Below are positions 1-7,347 of a DNA stretch of 8,438 bases, piece by piece; position 1 is the first letter of the stretch; each line of letters opens with the position of its first letter. The DNA is taken from contig JASHYD010000772.1 of assembly GCA_030043175.1 (NCBI GenBank), positions 1 to 8,438 of the forward strand, written 5' to 3'. Below the pieces are notes generated by a model. That model was not told the origin of the DNA and did not search any database. It worked only from the letters and a program-made list of their open reading frames with translations. This DNA comes from Xanthobacteraceae bacterium. Lineage in GTDB: Bacteria > Pseudomonadota > Alphaproteobacteria > Rhizobiales > Xanthobacteraceae. Both the position numbers and the translations under genes were made by a program.

Positions 1-537
1 AGCGCACAACATTTCGCAGCCAAGCCCTTTCGTTTTCAAAACGTGTCGCGAGCATCCGCATTTCTTGCTTCGGCATCACCCGCTGACGTTACGCCTCCAT
101 GCCGTCGCGACCGGTGTACCCGGTAGCTGCCGATTTGCTGCCTTTGCCCAAGTCGGCACCGTGGCCAATGAACGTCGCTCCCGTTCTGTTTTGGCCATCC
201 TCACTGCTCACCGCCGCTCGCTGCGCACCTCAGCTGTGGCCCGCCCACGCTTATATAATCCCCATAATGAGCGCGCGGCATCGCCCAATCGGTGCTCCTC
301 GCTTTTCAAGACTCTGGCCGCCGTGCTTGTGGGAATGTTTATCACGGCCGGCGTCTGAGAACCTTCACACCAGCAGACCCCCCGCTCATCGATCATCGGC
401 GAAACGATGGTGGCGGCACGTGGGCCATCATCGTTTGGGTGCTTCCTGGTCAAGCCGGCGAGCAAAGCGGCGGCGATTGGACTTGTCGGACCGACTGTGC
501 TCGCCCATTATTCATCGTCTTTGTTTCGGAGAAGGCC
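1..537. other. Upstream region without a supported gene
   Basis: Several overlapping open frames cross this stretch on both strands, but none shows a recognisable domain, and none has a start codon with a convincing ribosome binding site. One frame ends near 358 with a short hydrophobic run (residues like LAAVLVGMF), which could be a remnant of a membrane or signal segment but is too short to name. The frame of the downstream esterase stays open back to 292, yet the residues before 538 do not resemble any esterase and lie before its signal peptide. A TATAAT hexamer lies at 254-259. The rest looks like intergenic or decayed sequence. Confidence 0.5.
254..259 (+). promoter_or_regulatory. Possible -10 promoter element
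   Basis: A perfect TATAAT stands out in an otherwise GC-rich stretch, about 280 bases before the esterase start. No good TTGACA-like -35 box is seen 16-18 bases upstream (that position reads CAGCTG or similar). It is therefore only a candidate for the esterase promoter, and would imply a long leader. Confidence 0.2.
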
Positions 538-2148
538 ATGGGCACTCTCAGCCGGGCCGCCACCAGCCTTTGCGGCGCAATGGTCGCGGTTCTTTCTACC
601 ATGTTTGTCACGGAGGCCTGCGCGGTGGAATCTCTTAAGCTCGAAGGCGGGCAAATCGCCGATGCTAGGCCGAACGCATTGGGCATCCGGCTGTTCAAGG
701 GGATCCCCTATGCGGCGGCGCCCGTGGGCGCGCTACGGTGGAAGTCGCCGCAGCCCGTTGAATCGTGGAGCGGCATCCGCAGCGTCGCCGAATGGGGTCC
801 GCGTTGCCTCCAGAGCAACCGGCTCGGCGACCTCGACCCGCTCAACAAGCGGATGGACGAGGACTGCCTGTACTTGAACGTCTGGACTCCGACGACCTCG
901 AACGGTCAGGCATTGCCTGTCATGGTTTGGATCCACGGCGGCAGCAACCTCAACGGCGCCGGTTCGCAGCCAGAATATGACGGCAGCCGCCTTGCACGCA
1001 AAGGGGTCGTGGTCGTCACCATCAATTACCGCCTCGATGTCTTCGGCTTCCTGGCACATCCGGAATTGACGAAGGAATCGGACACGAAGTCTTCGGGCAA
1101 TTACGGACTGCTCGATCAAATTGCCGCACTCAAGTGGGTGCAAAAGAACATACGCGTGTTTGGTGGCGATCCCAATCAGGTGACGGTGTTCGGCGAGTCG
1201 GCGGGTTCAATCGACATCAGCTTGTTGATGGCCTCGCCTCTGACAAAGGGCTTGTTCAAGCGCGCAATAGGTGAGAGCGGCGCAGCGCTCACGCCAAATC
1301 CCGCATTCGGGCCCAAGCCGCTGCAGATTGGCGAACAACGCGGCATTAAGTTTGCGGAATCGATCGGAGCGAATTCGATCGCGCAGCTGCGCGCCAAATC
1401 GGGCACAGAAATCCTCAACGCCGCGATCAAGAATCCCATCCTCTATGCCTTTGGGGTCGTCGACGGCTATGTTGTGCCGGAGCATCCCGCGTTGATCTAT
1501 GCACAAGGAAGGCAAAATGATGTGCCATTGCTGGTGGGCTGGAATGCGGATGAGGGCTCGCTCTTTGCAGCTCGCGTCACGTTGCAACCGGGTGAGACGT
1601 CTTACAGCGAGCACATCCGCGCGCAATTCAGAGACTACGCCGACGCGGCGCTCAAACTCTATCCGGCAGGATCGACGACCGATCAGGATAAAGCTTCTTT
1701 CACGGCGTTGCTTGGCGATGAGATCATCGGCTATGGAACCTGGGCCTGGGCGGAGCGCGCTTCGACCAGTGGGAACTCGTCCGTTTATCGCTACTATTTC
1801 ACACGCCGGCCACCAGGCGCGCCCGAGCTTTCGCTTTACCCGCTGACGGCACCCGGCGTCTATCACTTCGCCGAAGTTGTCTACGCGTTTGACAACCTCC
1901 AAGCGATGAGCGACTGGTCATGGGAGCCCGAGGACCGCCGGCTTGCCGACGCCATGGCTTCCTACTGGACCAATTTTGCAAAGACCGGCGATCCCAATGC
2001 AGCGGATTTGCCGCAATGGCCCGCGTACAAGCCGGGGGGCGGCGCGGAGGTGATGGAGCTCGGCAAACTGATCGGGTCGCGCGCGGAACCGCACCGAGAT
2101 CGCTACGAATTCTTCGATGCGTTCTATCGGAAAGCCGCCGCAAATTAG
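538..2148 (+). CDS. Type-B carboxylesterase, Sec-exported
   Basis: A 536-residue alpha/beta hydrolase of the carboxylesterase type-B family (carboxylesterase/cholinesterase group), expected to hydrolyse carboxylic esters in the periplasm or outside the cell. The ATG at 538 is chosen because GGAGAAGG (528-535) lies just before it and because it opens a good Sec signal peptide: Arg6, a hydrophobic run to about residue 25, and an ACA cleavage motif at 27-29. Family marks: the Cys90/Cys110 pair with EDCLYLNVWTP at 108-118; the oxyanion-hole stretch IHGG at 132-135; NYRL at 163-166; the nucleophile Ser221 in GESAGS (219-224); the acidic residue Glu339 in NADEGS; and His443 in GVYHFAEVVYAF. The complete triad and normal length suggest an active enzyme. 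Two small oddities are HGGSN instead of the common HGGGF, and GESAGS instead of GESAGG. The substrate cannot be told from sequence. The gene converges on the LysR gene, with only 27 bases between them. Confidence 0.93.
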   Translation: MGTLSRAATSLCGAMVAVLSTMFVTEACAVESLKLEGGQIADARPNALGIRLFKGIPYAAAPVGALRWKSPQPVESWSGIRSVAEWGPRCLQSNRLGDLDPLNKRMDEDCLYLNVWTPTTSNGQALPVMVWIHGGSNLNGAGSQPEYDGSRLARKGVVVVTINYRLDVFGFLAHPELTKESDTKSSGNYGLLDQIAALKWVQKNIRVFGGDPNQVTVFGESAGSIDISLLMASPLTKGLFKRAIGESGAALTPNPAFGPKPLQIGEQRGIKFAESIGANSIAQLRAKSGTEILNAAIKNPILYAFGVVDGYVVPEHPALIYAQGRQNDVPLLVGWNADEGSLFAARVTLQPGETSYSEHIRAQFRDYADAALKLYPAGSTTDQDKASFTALLGDEIIGYGTWAWAERASTSGNSSVYRYYFTRRPPGAPELSLYPLTAPGVYHFAEVVYAFDNLQAMSDWSWEPEDRRLADAMASYWTNFAKTGDPNAADLPQWPAYKPGGGAEVMELGKLIGSRAEPHRDRYEFFDAFYRKAAAN

Positions 2149-2154
2149 CGGTGG
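2135..2154. terminator. Hairpin between convergent genes
   Basis: Arms CCGCCGC (2135-2141) and GCGGTGG (2148-2154) pair over seven positions with one G-T wobble around a 6-base AT-only loop, AAATTA. The hairpin overlaps the esterase stop codon (2146-2148) and sits just before the convergent LysR stop at 2176. It lacks a T-run on either side, so it could be a weak two-way terminator or a chance structure. Confidence 0.3.
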
Positions 2155-2175
2155 GCCGTCCAGCATTGTGGCGCC

Positions 2176-3069
2176 TCAGATGGCAGCGGCTTCACGGAGA
2201 TGCTCAACCAGACGCTGGGCTCCGGCAGGTAGGCTGCCGAGCCGTCTGACACAGATCGCCAACCGGCGTTTCGCCCATTGGTCACTCAACCTCACGGTAT
2301 CTATCTTCATGCTTCGCCGACAGCGCCGCGCCGTAATCTCAGGCACGATCCCGACTCCGGCACCCGTCTCAACCATCCCGCACACCGCATCGAAGCTCGT
2401 CACGCGCGCTCGGATGTTCAATGCCGCACCCAACCGTGTGGCGTGTCCAACGACATGCCGCTGAAGCGCACTCTCCCGCGGCAGACCGATGAACGCGCGA
2501 TCAACAACATCGATCAACGCTAGAACTCGTTTGCGTGCGATTCGATCCTGTCGAGGAACGACAAGAACAAGTCGATCGTCCCGGAAAGGAAATTGCTCGA
2601 TGTTGTCGGGCAGCGCTGCAACGGAGGCAATGCCAACATCCGCCATCCCCGACGCCAATGCAGAAGCGATGTCAGCGCTCTCGCGCTCCTCGATGTCGAG
2701 ACTTATTGTCGGATTGGCGGCCAGAAACGCCGCCAGCACTCTTGGCAGATGCTCGCTGAGAGCGGCGGTATTGGACAGCAGCCGCACGCTGCCCGATAGG
2801 CCACGTGCGAAAGAACCGAGTTCGCCGCGCATACGCTCGACTTGCTGGACGACCAGCCGCGCGTGAGCCAGAAGGCATTGGCCTGCGGCCGTCAAGCTCA
2901 CGCCGCGCCGGTCTCGCGCCAACAGGGGCACGCCGAGGGTAGTCTCCATGCCGCGAATACGGGCACTCGCTGAGGCCAAAGCAAGGTTGGACCGTTCGGC
3001 ACCGTGCGTGATGCTGCGCGCCTCGGCGACATGAAGGAACAACCGCAAATCAACAAGGTCGAAGCGCAA
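2176..3069 (-). CDS. LysR-family transcriptional regulator (TTG start)
   Basis: A 297-residue LysR-type regulator, normal length for the family. The winged helix-turn-helix covers about residues 5-65 (DLRLFLHVAEARSIT, then the recognition segment SASARIRGMETTLGVPLLAR and the wing RRGVSLTAAG). The effector-binding domain runs from about 92 to 295, with typical stretches at 118-130 and 234-244 (TGAGVGIVPEI). The start is TTG at 3069: the complementary strand carries a perfect AGGAGG (3082-3077) seven bases before it, and the next residues read straight into the HTH. It is divergent from the TauE/SafE exporter with a 70-base shared gap holding a palindrome. By analogy with many LysR genes it likely controls that divergent gene and itself. 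The effector is unknown; a sulfonate, sulfite or small organic acid would suit the neighbour, but this is inference. Confidence 0.93.
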   Translation of the reverse strand: MRFDLVDLRLFLHVAEARSITHGAERSNLALASASARIRGMETTLGVPLLARDRRGVSLTAAGQCLLAHARLVVQQVERMRGELGSFARGLSGSVRLLSNTAALSEHLPRVLAAFLAANPTISLDIEERESADIASALASGMADVGIASVAALPDNIEQFPFRDDRLVLVVPRQDRIARKRVLALIDVVDRAFIGLPRESALQRHVVGHATRLGAALNIRARVTSFDAVCGMVETGAGVGIVPEITARRCRRSMKIDTVRLSDQWAKRRLAICVRRLGSLPAGAQRLVEHLREAAAI

Positions 3070-3076
3070 GGCAGGC

Positions 3077-3082
3077 CCTCCT
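3077..3082 (-). promoter_or_regulatory. Ribosome binding site fixing the TTG start
   Basis: CCTCCT on the plus strand reads AGGAGG on the minus strand, seven bases before the TTG at 3069. No ATG or GTG lies in frame at a comparable place, so this site decides the start of the LysR gene. Confidence 0.8.
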
Positions 3083-3096
3083 GACTATGGGAAGTC

Positions 3097-3111
3097 CGAA
3101 GCCTAGCTTCG
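3097..3111. promoter_or_regulatory. Palindromic operator candidate in divergent gap
   Basis: CGAAGCCTAGCTTCG is a perfect dyad: six-base arms around the three-base centre CTA. It sits midway between the two divergent starts, 27 bases from the LysR start and 28 bases from the exporter start. Dyads in such gaps are the usual binding sites of LysR regulators, although this one does not show the classic T-N11-A spacing. Confidence 0.55.
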
Positions 3112-3139
3112 AAACCTCCGCATTGCCACAGGCACAACG

Positions 3140-3901
3140 ATGCGCCAGCGTCGAACTCCCATGATCGACCCAACGCTCATCTTCGTCAGTGTGGTATTTG
3201 CGCTCGCAGGTCTTGTGAAGGGGGTAGTCGGGCTCGGCCTGCCCACTATCTCCATGGGACTTCTGGCAACAGCGATGCCGCCCGTGCACGCGGCTGGCAT
3301 CCTGCTGTTGCCGTCGTTCGTGACCAATGTCTGGCAGATGTTCGCAGGACCATCTCTCGGGGTCGTGTTCCGTCGGCTGTGGCCAATGATGCTTGCCGTC
3401 TGTGCTGGCACATGGGCGGGCCTCGGTTTGATGACGGGCACGAGCGCGCGATTCGGCACCACGCTTCTCGGCGCGGCCCTTGCCCTCTATGCCATCGCGG
3501 GGTTCGGCGCTTTGCGGCTGCCGGCCCCGCAAGCGCAGGAGCCAATCCTTTCGCCGATGGTCGGGGCCATCACCGGGTTGATTACAGCGGCAACGGGCGT
3601 CTTCGTGATCCCTGCCGTTCCCTACCTGGAAGCTCTCGGCCTCGAGAAGGAGGAGCTGGTTCAGTCGCTTGGGCTATCGTTTACGGTTTCGACGCTCGCA
3701 CTCGCTGTCAATGTAGGCATCGAAGGAGGCTTTCAAGTCTCGATGGGCAACGATGCCATCGTCGCACTTGCATTGGCCTGTGTGGGTATGTGGATCGGGC
3801 AGTTGCTCCGTGAGCGCCTGTCGCCGACCGCATTCCGAGGGTGGTTCTTTACCAGCCTACTCCTGCTTGGCCTATATCTGGTTGTGCGATCTGTCATCTG
3901 A
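3140..3901 (+). CDS. TauE/SafE-family sulfite/organoanion exporter
   Basis: A 253-residue inner-membrane protein of the TauE/SafE family (formerly DUF81), whose members are thought to export sulfite, sulfonates or related organic anions. About eight hydrophobic segments can be picked out, near residues 12-30, 36-58, 78-98, 105-122, 138-160, 176-195, 203-222 and 234-250. The family's glycine-rich half-repeat motifs are visible twice: VKGVVGLGLPTISMG at 26-40 and GLITAATGVFVIPAVPYL at 146-163. The ATG at 3140 has only a weak AGG at 3130-3132. A second in-frame ATG at 3161 would remove seven basic, non-membrane residues and has no ribosome site, so 3140 is slightly preferred. It is divergent from the LysR gene, a common pairing for this family, which suggests inducer-dependent expression. 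Its substrate cannot be assigned from sequence. Confidence 0.9.
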   Translation: MRQRRTPMIDPTLIFVSVVFALAGLVKGVVGLGLPTISMGLLATAMPPVHAAGILLLPSFVTNVWQMFAGPSLGVVFRRLWPMMLAVCAGTWAGLGLMTGTSARFGTTLLGAALALYAIAGFGALRLPAPQAQEPILSPMVGAITGLITAATGVFVIPAVPYLEALGLEKEELVQSLGLSFTVSTLALAVNVGIEGGFQVSMGNDAIVALALACVGMWIGQLLRERLSPTAFRGWFFTSLLLLGLYLVVRSVI

Positions 3902-3944
3902 TTATGCCGCGGCCTGTGGACCGGTAGGGGTCAAATTCGACCGT

Positions 3945-3965
3945 GGTCCTCCATCGATGAGGACC
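3945..3965 (+). terminator. Perfect 7-bp hairpin after the exporter gene
   Basis: Arms GGTCCTC (3945-3951) and GAGGACC (3959-3965) enclose a seven-base loop, CATCGAT. It begins 43 bases after the exporter stop. No T-run follows, so a role as an intrinsic terminator is uncertain; it could also be a protein-binding dyad. Confidence 0.35.
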
Positions 3966-3982
3966 GCAGCTTATCCATCGAT
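3951..3982. repeat. Short direct repeat CCATCGAT (two copies)
   Basis: CCATCGAT occurs at 3951-3958, in the loop of the hairpin, and again at 3975-3982, a period of 24 bases. It may be chance, or part of a regulatory cluster upstream of the AraC-type gene. Confidence 0.25.
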
Positions 3983-3990
3983 AGCTGCCG

Positions 3991-4020
3991 TGGAATGGAT
4001 ACCGGCCATGGATGGAATGG
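3991..4020. repeat. Direct repeat TGGAATGG (22-base period)
   Basis: TGGAATGG occurs at 3991-3998 and 4013-4020. A period of 22 bases is about two helix turns, so both copies face the same side of the DNA, as in many AraC-family half-site pairs. They lie about 170-200 bases before the AraC-type start, a plausible but unproven regulator site. Confidence 0.3.
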
Positions 4021-4187
4021 GACGATCACGGAAGTCATCTCGCCTTCGGATGTACGGGCAGGTTCTGGTTGCGGCGGCTTTTGCGGCTTGACCTGACCCT
4101 GCAGCTTTTCGAAGCACCGCAATCCCGATCAAATGGTCCGCAGGAAACGGCGCTATACGACGATCGTGCTTTACGCGAGGACCGGCC

Positions 4188-5021
4188 ATGAACGCCGTCG
4201 GAAAAGCGATCTGGTTCATCGAGACCCACTTCTCAGGGCAGATCTCACTCGACGACATCGCAAAGTCAGCCGGCGTGTCGCGCTACCACGTGGTGCGCCT
4301 GTTCGGCATCGTGACGGGCCGTTCGGTCATGCGCTACGTGCGCGGGCGCCGTTTGACGGAGGCAGCGCGATCCCTGGTTAACGGCGCACCCGATATCCTG
4401 GCGGTTGCGCTCGACGCCGGTTACGGCACGCATGAAGCGTTCACGCGGGCATTTCGCGAGCAGTTCGGGCTGACTCCCGAAACCGTTCGCGCACAACGGC
4501 ATCTTTGCAACATCGAACTCGTGGAGCCCATCAAAATGGACGAGACACTCCTCCCGGATCTCAAACCAGCGCGCTTCGAGAACTGCAGGCCGCTGCTCAT
4601 CGCCGGATTGGGAGAGCGCTATACCTGTGAAACCAGCAAGTCTATCCCGGCCCAATGGCAGCGCTTCATCCCCTATTTGGGAAACATTTTGCATCAGGTC
4701 GGCAGGGACACCTTCGGCGTTTCCTATAACGGAGACGATGAAGGCAATTTCGATTACATCGCCGGCGTGGAAGTGAGGGATTTTTCCGACCTTCCCGCCG
4801 CCTTCAGCCGGGTGCGGATCGGCCCACAGAAATACGCGGTGTTCGCTCATCGCGACCACATTTCGACTATCCGTCGGACAATCAACACGATTTGGAGCAA
4901 GTGGCTGCCGGAATCGGGGCACGAGGCCGCTGATGCGCCGAATTTCGAACGCTATGGCGAGGAATTCAATCCCCAGACCGGAATGGGTGGTCTCGAAATC
5001 TGGGTACCGATCAAGGTATGA
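4188..5021 (+). CDS. AraC-family regulator with Rob/GyrI-like C-terminal domain
   Basis: A 277-residue regulator with the DNA-binding part first, as in Rob. The AraC double helix-turn-helix covers about residues 5-105: first HTH ISLDDIAKSAGVSRYHVVRL (19-38), second HTH around ILAVALDAGYGTHEAFTRAF (70-89), ending in the usual FGLTPETVRAQR. From about 125 to 277 follows a GyrI-like small-molecule-binding domain (AraC effector-binding type), with the late acidic stretch ERYGEEF at 254-260, where such domains often carry a ligand-contacting glutamate. The ATG at 4188 has GAGG at 4177-4180, seven bases away. The family responds to hydrophobic or cationic drugs, bile salts and similar compounds. 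The broken amidase lies 81 bases downstream on the same strand, so it is the likeliest target or operon partner; this is inference. Confidence 0.93.
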   Translation: MNAVGKAIWFIETHFSGQISLDDIAKSAGVSRYHVVRLFGIVTGRSVMRYVRGRRLTEAARSLVNGAPDILAVALDAGYGTHEAFTRAFREQFGLTPETVRAQRHLCNIELVEPIKMDETLLPDLKPARFENCRPLLIAGLGERYTCETSKSIPAQWQRFIPYLGNILHQVGRDTFGVSYNGDDEGNFDYIAGVEVRDFSDLPAAFSRVRIGPQKYAVFAHRDHISTIRRTINTIWSKWLPESGHEAADAPNFERYGEEFNPQTGMGGLEIWVPIKV

Positions 5022-5102
5022 CGCCGCTCGCAATGGACGCCGCCTGTACGCGGATGCTCCACCGACGTTGCCATCGACGAACATCACGAGGGGGTAACTT
5101 CG

Positions 5103-6615
5103 ATGAAAGACACCAGACGCGCATTCGCCCTGACCGCCGGCTCGACGGCCGCCGCCATGTCTCTTCCGCAGGGTTTCGTTCGCGCCGCGGATGACACTGC
5201 GAGCAGCAACAAGGCGGACCTCGCGGTGGATTGTCAGACCGCAAAGGAGCTCGTTGCGCTGCTGCAGTCGCGGCAAGTGTCGGCGACCGAACTCGTCGAT
5301 CGCGCCATTGCGCGCATCGAGGCGCATGACGGCAAGCTCAACGCGGTCGTGGTACGCGATTTCGATCGCGCGCGTGTCGCCGCAGCCGAAGCGGACAGGG
5401 CGCTCGCGGGTGGCGATCGGCGCCCGCTGCTGGGCGTGCCGATGACCGTCAAGGAGTGTGCCAACGTCGCGGGTCTGCCGACCACCTGGGGCATTCCGGG
5501 CACCCAGCGCATCCCGGTGCGCGAAGATGCGGTCGCGGTTGCTCGGCTCAAGGCGGCTGGCGCGATCGTGCTCGGCAAAACAAACGTGCCGCTGATGCTC
5601 TTCGATATGCAGAGCTACAATTCGATCTATGGTACGACCAACAATCCCTGGGACCTCGGCCGCACGCCTGGCGGCTCGTCGGGAGGCTCCGCGGCGGCGC
5701 TTGCGGCCGGGTATGTGTCCCTCGAGTTGGGCACCGATATCGGCGGGTCGTTGCGTGTGCCGCCCAATTTCTGCGGCGTATTCGGTCGCCGTGCGGGTTG
5801 ACCTCGCCGTCGCCGGGCCGATGGCACGAAGTGCCGGCGACCTCGCGCTCGCACTCGACGTCATTGCTGGACCCGACGATGCGGATGCTCTCGCCTATAA
5901 ACTCGTGCTGCCCTCGCCCCGCTTCACCGATCTTAAGGATTTGCGGGTGCTGATGGTCGATGATCATCCCCTGCTGCCGACCGCCGGCAGCGTCCGCGCC
6001 GCGCTCGACAAGATCCGAGATTGCCTCGCAAAAAGCGGCGTCAAGGTCGCGCAGACGAGCCCGCTCCTGCCGGATCTCGCATTGATCGGTCGCGTCTTTA
6101 CGCAACTACTGATGGCCGCGTTCGGCGGCGACCTTCCGGACGATATCTATGCGCGCCGCCAGTCGGCCGCCGCGATGCTGCCGCCGGACGCCGTGAGCCT
6201 GACCGCCATGAGCCTACGCAGCAGCGTGATGAGCCATCGTGAATGGATCAGGGCCGATCGCATCCGCACTGGCATTGCCGACCGGTGGCGCCGGTTCTTC
6301 CGCGAGTGGGACGTGCTGCTGTGTCCGGTCATGCCCACCCCCGCCTTTGCCCACGATCATAGCGACATCAATGTCCGGCGTATATCGATCGACGGCACCG
6401 AAGTTCCCTATGGAGATCAAACCATGTGGAACAGCATCGCCACGCTCGCGGGGTTGCCGGCCACCGCGATGCCGATCGGGCATAGCGACGAAGGCCTGCC
6501 GATCGGCATGCAGATCATCGGTCCTTATCTGGAGGACCGCACGACGATTGCTTTTGCTGAACTTGTTGAACGCGAAGTCGGCGGCTTCGTCACGCCGCCC
6601 GCGTTCAGAAGTTAG
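5103..6615 (+). pseudogene. Amidase-signature enzyme, Tat-exported, frameshifted
   Basis: An amidase-signature hydrolase split into two frames. The first runs from ATG 5103 (GAGGGGG at 5088-5094) to a TGA at 5799-5801, 232 residues. It opens with a twin-arginine signal ([10 protein letters not shown], cleavage near VRA-AD at 28) and contains the whole Ser-cisSer-Lys triad: Lys117 in VPMTVKE, Ser192 in GGSSGGS, Ser216 in [10 protein letters not shown]. The second frame resumes with [20 protein letters not shown] from about 5796 and continues to the TAG at 6613-6615. It holds the family's C-terminal part, including LLCPVMPTPAF, LPATAMPIG and IGMQIIGPYLEDRT. Between FCGVFG and DLAVAGP, family members normally carry a further stretch (HKP...GLVP...RGH type) of roughly 20-35 residues, which is absent here. 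The lesion is therefore best read as a deletion that also changed the frame, not a one-base sequencing slip. Both halves remain well conserved, so the damage looks recent. The short product lacks the C-terminal half and is probably inactive. The natural substrate is unknown. Confidence 0.85.
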
Positions 6616-7347
6616 TGCATCCCTGAAAGTCCTGCGGGCTCATCGATAATGTCCGAAGCGGATCAATCGCGACTGAGCGATGTCCGCGACGTGACTGGCG
6701 TTGCCTCAATTGCTCACTCTTCGTTCCGCGTTGTCGAATGAGGGGAGGCGCCAAGCGCGCAGGTGCGCTTCGAGCTTGCATTTGTCAGACGATTGAACAG
6801 GTCGAAGTCACCCGGCAGGTGGTCAACACACGATCTGCTGTATCGACGCATCATGGGCGCACGTCACCCTTGACTGCTCCCCGAGGCGTCAATCGCATTC
6901 CGGGTGACCTTTGATGGCTTTAAGATGCGGATCGACGCTCGCTTTCCTGGCGAATGGAGAGAGGCATGTACAACAGGGAATTCCGAAGTCGTGCCCTGTT
7001 TTCCTGTCGAGAGATGTCTTCGGACCCCTGAGGCATTCAAGAAGATTTCCGTCAGTCCAGACAATCCCGGCATCTCGCGCAACAGCCAAAGGAGCAAGGG
7101 ATGGTGGTGAGCATCCGTTGCGTCTCGCGGCGCTGGGGGTGCCCGCGAGTGAGATATAGACGTTCTGGAGATTCGCGCCGGGAGAGCCCAGGGGTGAAAG
7201 TCCCTTGCGCCACTCGACAATCGCGTCGTGATCAATGAGCGCCAGCAACCGTGGTTTGACCGGCTTTTGTCCGAAAGCTGACGGCAATTCAGGGGCTTCG
7301 CGGCAGCCGCCGCCAGCTGGCCGTTCCGTTAACCAAGGAGGCTGATC
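6616..7347. other. Long stretch without a supported gene
   Basis: About 730 bases with only short or shadow-like open frames. The longest, on the minus strand at 6889-7362 and on the plus strand at 6904-7110, show no domain, no membrane or signal segment and no ribosome site. A small frame of 30 codons at 6649-6741 (start MSEADQSRLSD) has no ribosome site and is not called. The last part, up to the integrase ribosome site, may be the original leader of that element. A small stem, GGG-TGAAAGT-CCC, lies near 7191-7204. Confidence 0.5.
7335..7341 (+). promoter_or_regulatory. Intact ribosome binding site of the dead integrase
   Basis: AAGGAGG lies six bases before the ATG at 7348. It is near-perfect although the reading frame behind it is ruined, and it fixes the original start of the recombinase. 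Confidence 0.7.

Noticed and set aside
292..537. N-terminal extension of the esterase frame back to 292
   Set aside because: The added 82 residues have no family similarity, and the true signal peptide plus ribosome site begin at 538.
1207..1902. Minus-strand open frame of 231 codons inside the esterase
   Set aside because: It is antisense to well-conserved esterase motifs, with no domain or ribosome site.
4088..4116. TTGACC as a -35 box for the AraC-type gene
   Set aside because: No -10-like hexamer follows at 16-18 bases.
4266..5864. Long minus-strand open frame of 532 codons
   Set aside because: It lies antisense to the AraC-type and amidase genes, whose domains are certain. It is a GC-rich shadow frame with no recognisable domain.
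5629..6615. Second amidase frame as an independent gene starting at 5629
   Set aside because: The residues before about 5793 in this frame are nonsense relative to the amidase read in the first frame. Family similarity begins only after the lesion, so it is the tail of the broken gene.
6649..6741. Small open frame of 30 codons after the amidase
   Set aside because: It has no ribosome site, no recognisable features, and chance open frames of this length are expected.
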